DNA from: Bacteroidales bacterium
GTDB lineage: Bacteria > Bacteroidota > Bacteroidia > Bacteroidales > WCHB1-69
Reading direction: 5' to 3'
Length of the DNA stretch: 64,000 nucleotides
NCBI GenBank assembly: GCA_024400755.1
Contig: JAKSMG010000001.1
Location: 62,001 to 126,000, forward strand
The translations under genes and the position numbers were made by a program. A model generated the notes under the pieces. It had not been told where the DNA came from, did no database searches, and saw only the letters and a list, made by a program, of their open reading frames with translations. This document shows positions 63,567-64,000 of the stretch, piece after piece. The number at the start of each line of letters is the position of its first letter. Position 1 is the stretch's first letter.

Positions 63567-63581
63567 CAAAAAATTGAAACA

Positions 63582-64000
63582 ATGAAGAAAATATTGGTAA
63601 CGGGAGGCGCAGGATTCTTAGGTTCGCATCTTTGTGAGAAATTATTAGCCAAAGGCCACGAAGTCATCTGCTTAGACAACTACTTCACCGGAAGCAAGCG
63701 CAACATCGTACACTTGATGGGCAATCCCTACTTCGAGGCCATTCGCCACGACATTTGCGAGCCCATTGACTTGGAAGTGGATCAGATTTACAACCTCGCC
63801 TGCCCCGCTTCTCCCGTGCATTACCAATACGACCCCATCAAGACCGTCAATACGTCGGTAGTAGGAGCCGTCAATATGCTTGAGTTGGCAAGTCGCACGG
63901 GAGCTAAGATTTTGCAGGCCTCCACGAGCGAAGTGTATGGCGACCCGCAAGTGCATCCGCAACCCGAAAACTACTGGGGCAACGTCAACCCCATCGGCAT
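63582..64000 (+). CDS. NAD-dependent sugar epimerase/UDP-glucuronate decarboxylase-like (3' truncated)
   Basis: The first 139 residues of a short-chain dehydrogenase-type enzyme; the frame runs off the window. [21 protein letters not shown] is the NAD-binding GxxGxxG motif. [31 protein letters not shown] and the catalytic-region STSEVYGDP match UDP-glucuronate decarboxylases (UDP-xylose synthases), which supply a nucleotide sugar for envelope polysaccharide. The Tyr-x3-Lys pair lies beyond the edge. dTDP-glucose dehydratase is a less likely alternative. Confidence 0.88.
   Translation, partial: MKKILVTGGAGFLGSHLCEKLLAKGHEVICLDNYFTGSKRNIVHLMGNPYFEAIRHDICEPIDLEVDQIYNLACPASPVHYQYDPIKTVNTSVVGAVNMLELASRTGAKILQASTSEVYGDPQVHPQPENYWGNVNPIG

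Overview
The window comes from a member of the Bacteroidetes, most likely an uncultured or little-studied anaerobic lineage of the order Bacteroidales. The evidence is as follows. Core type IX secretion (T9SS) proteins are present (PorU, PorV, PorP/SprF, a GldJ-like lipoprotein), along with proteins ending in T9SS type A and type B sorting domains. A FISUMP-type lipoprotein is present, RpmJ lacks most zinc ligands, and many units are preceded by the Bacteroidetes promoter (-33 TTG or TTTG, -7 TAnnTTTG). HydE, an [FeFe]-hydrogenase maturase, points to fermentative anaerobic metabolism. T9SS argues against the genus Bacteroides itself. No prophage, CRISPR array or complete insertion sequence was seen.

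Layout. 1-6300: the 3' part of an outer-membrane beta-barrel receptor, a secreted GH92 mannosidase, a repeat-filled spacer and a FISUMP lipoprotein. 6600-12960 (minus strand): a translation cluster rpmD-rplO-secY-map-infA-rpmJ-rpsM-rpsK-rpsD-rpoA-rplQ that begins at rpmD instead of continuing from rpsE. 13200-16500 (minus): grpE-dnaJ, mazG, crcB. 16500-19000: an unrecognised exported protein flanked by att-like direct repeats next to two identical tRNA-Gly(GCC) genes and a tRNA-Leu(UAA). 19060-22260 (minus): an M20 dipeptidase and a TlpA-like thioredoxin-fold protein. 22345-31428 (minus): an apparent operon clpC, GT39-like membrane protein, T9SS type B substrate, M28/glutaminyl-cyclase-like lipoprotein, aspartate kinase. 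31500-33300: a WbqC-family protein and an Rpn-type nuclease between direct repeats. 33800-36950 (minus): a GH20 hexosaminidase plus ceramidase-like hydrolase pair with codon use unlike its neighbours. 37000-47530: a divergent T9SS locus, porP-gldJ leftward and porU-porV-ispF-M3 peptidase rightward. 48030-52060 (minus): rsfS-ftsH-LUD protein-cdsA. 52500-63500: two very large T9SS substrates (1349 and 1484 aa), separated by three tRNA genes (Gly-UCC, Tyr-GUA, Thr-UGU) and hydE. 63582-end: the start of a UDP-glucuronate decarboxylase-type epimerase.

How it fits together. PorU cleaves and anchors T9SS cargo, PorV carries it to the sortase, and PorP and GldJ belong to the envelope machinery. The window also holds three cargo proteins. 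Most Sec-exported proteins here are predicted to begin with Gln after signal-peptidase cleavage, and the glutaminyl-cyclase-like lipoprotein is the enzyme expected to convert that Gln to pyroglutamate. The GH92, GH20, ceramidase-like, M3 and M20 enzymes suggest growth on glycoconjugates and peptides.

The least expected feature is the set of intergenic hairpin repeats. One MITE-like family has 10-bp terminal inverted repeats and appears in at least six spacers. Other palindrome families accompany it, and a 56-bp direct repeat brackets the rpn nuclease. All identifications rest on reading the translated sequence and motifs; no database search was run.
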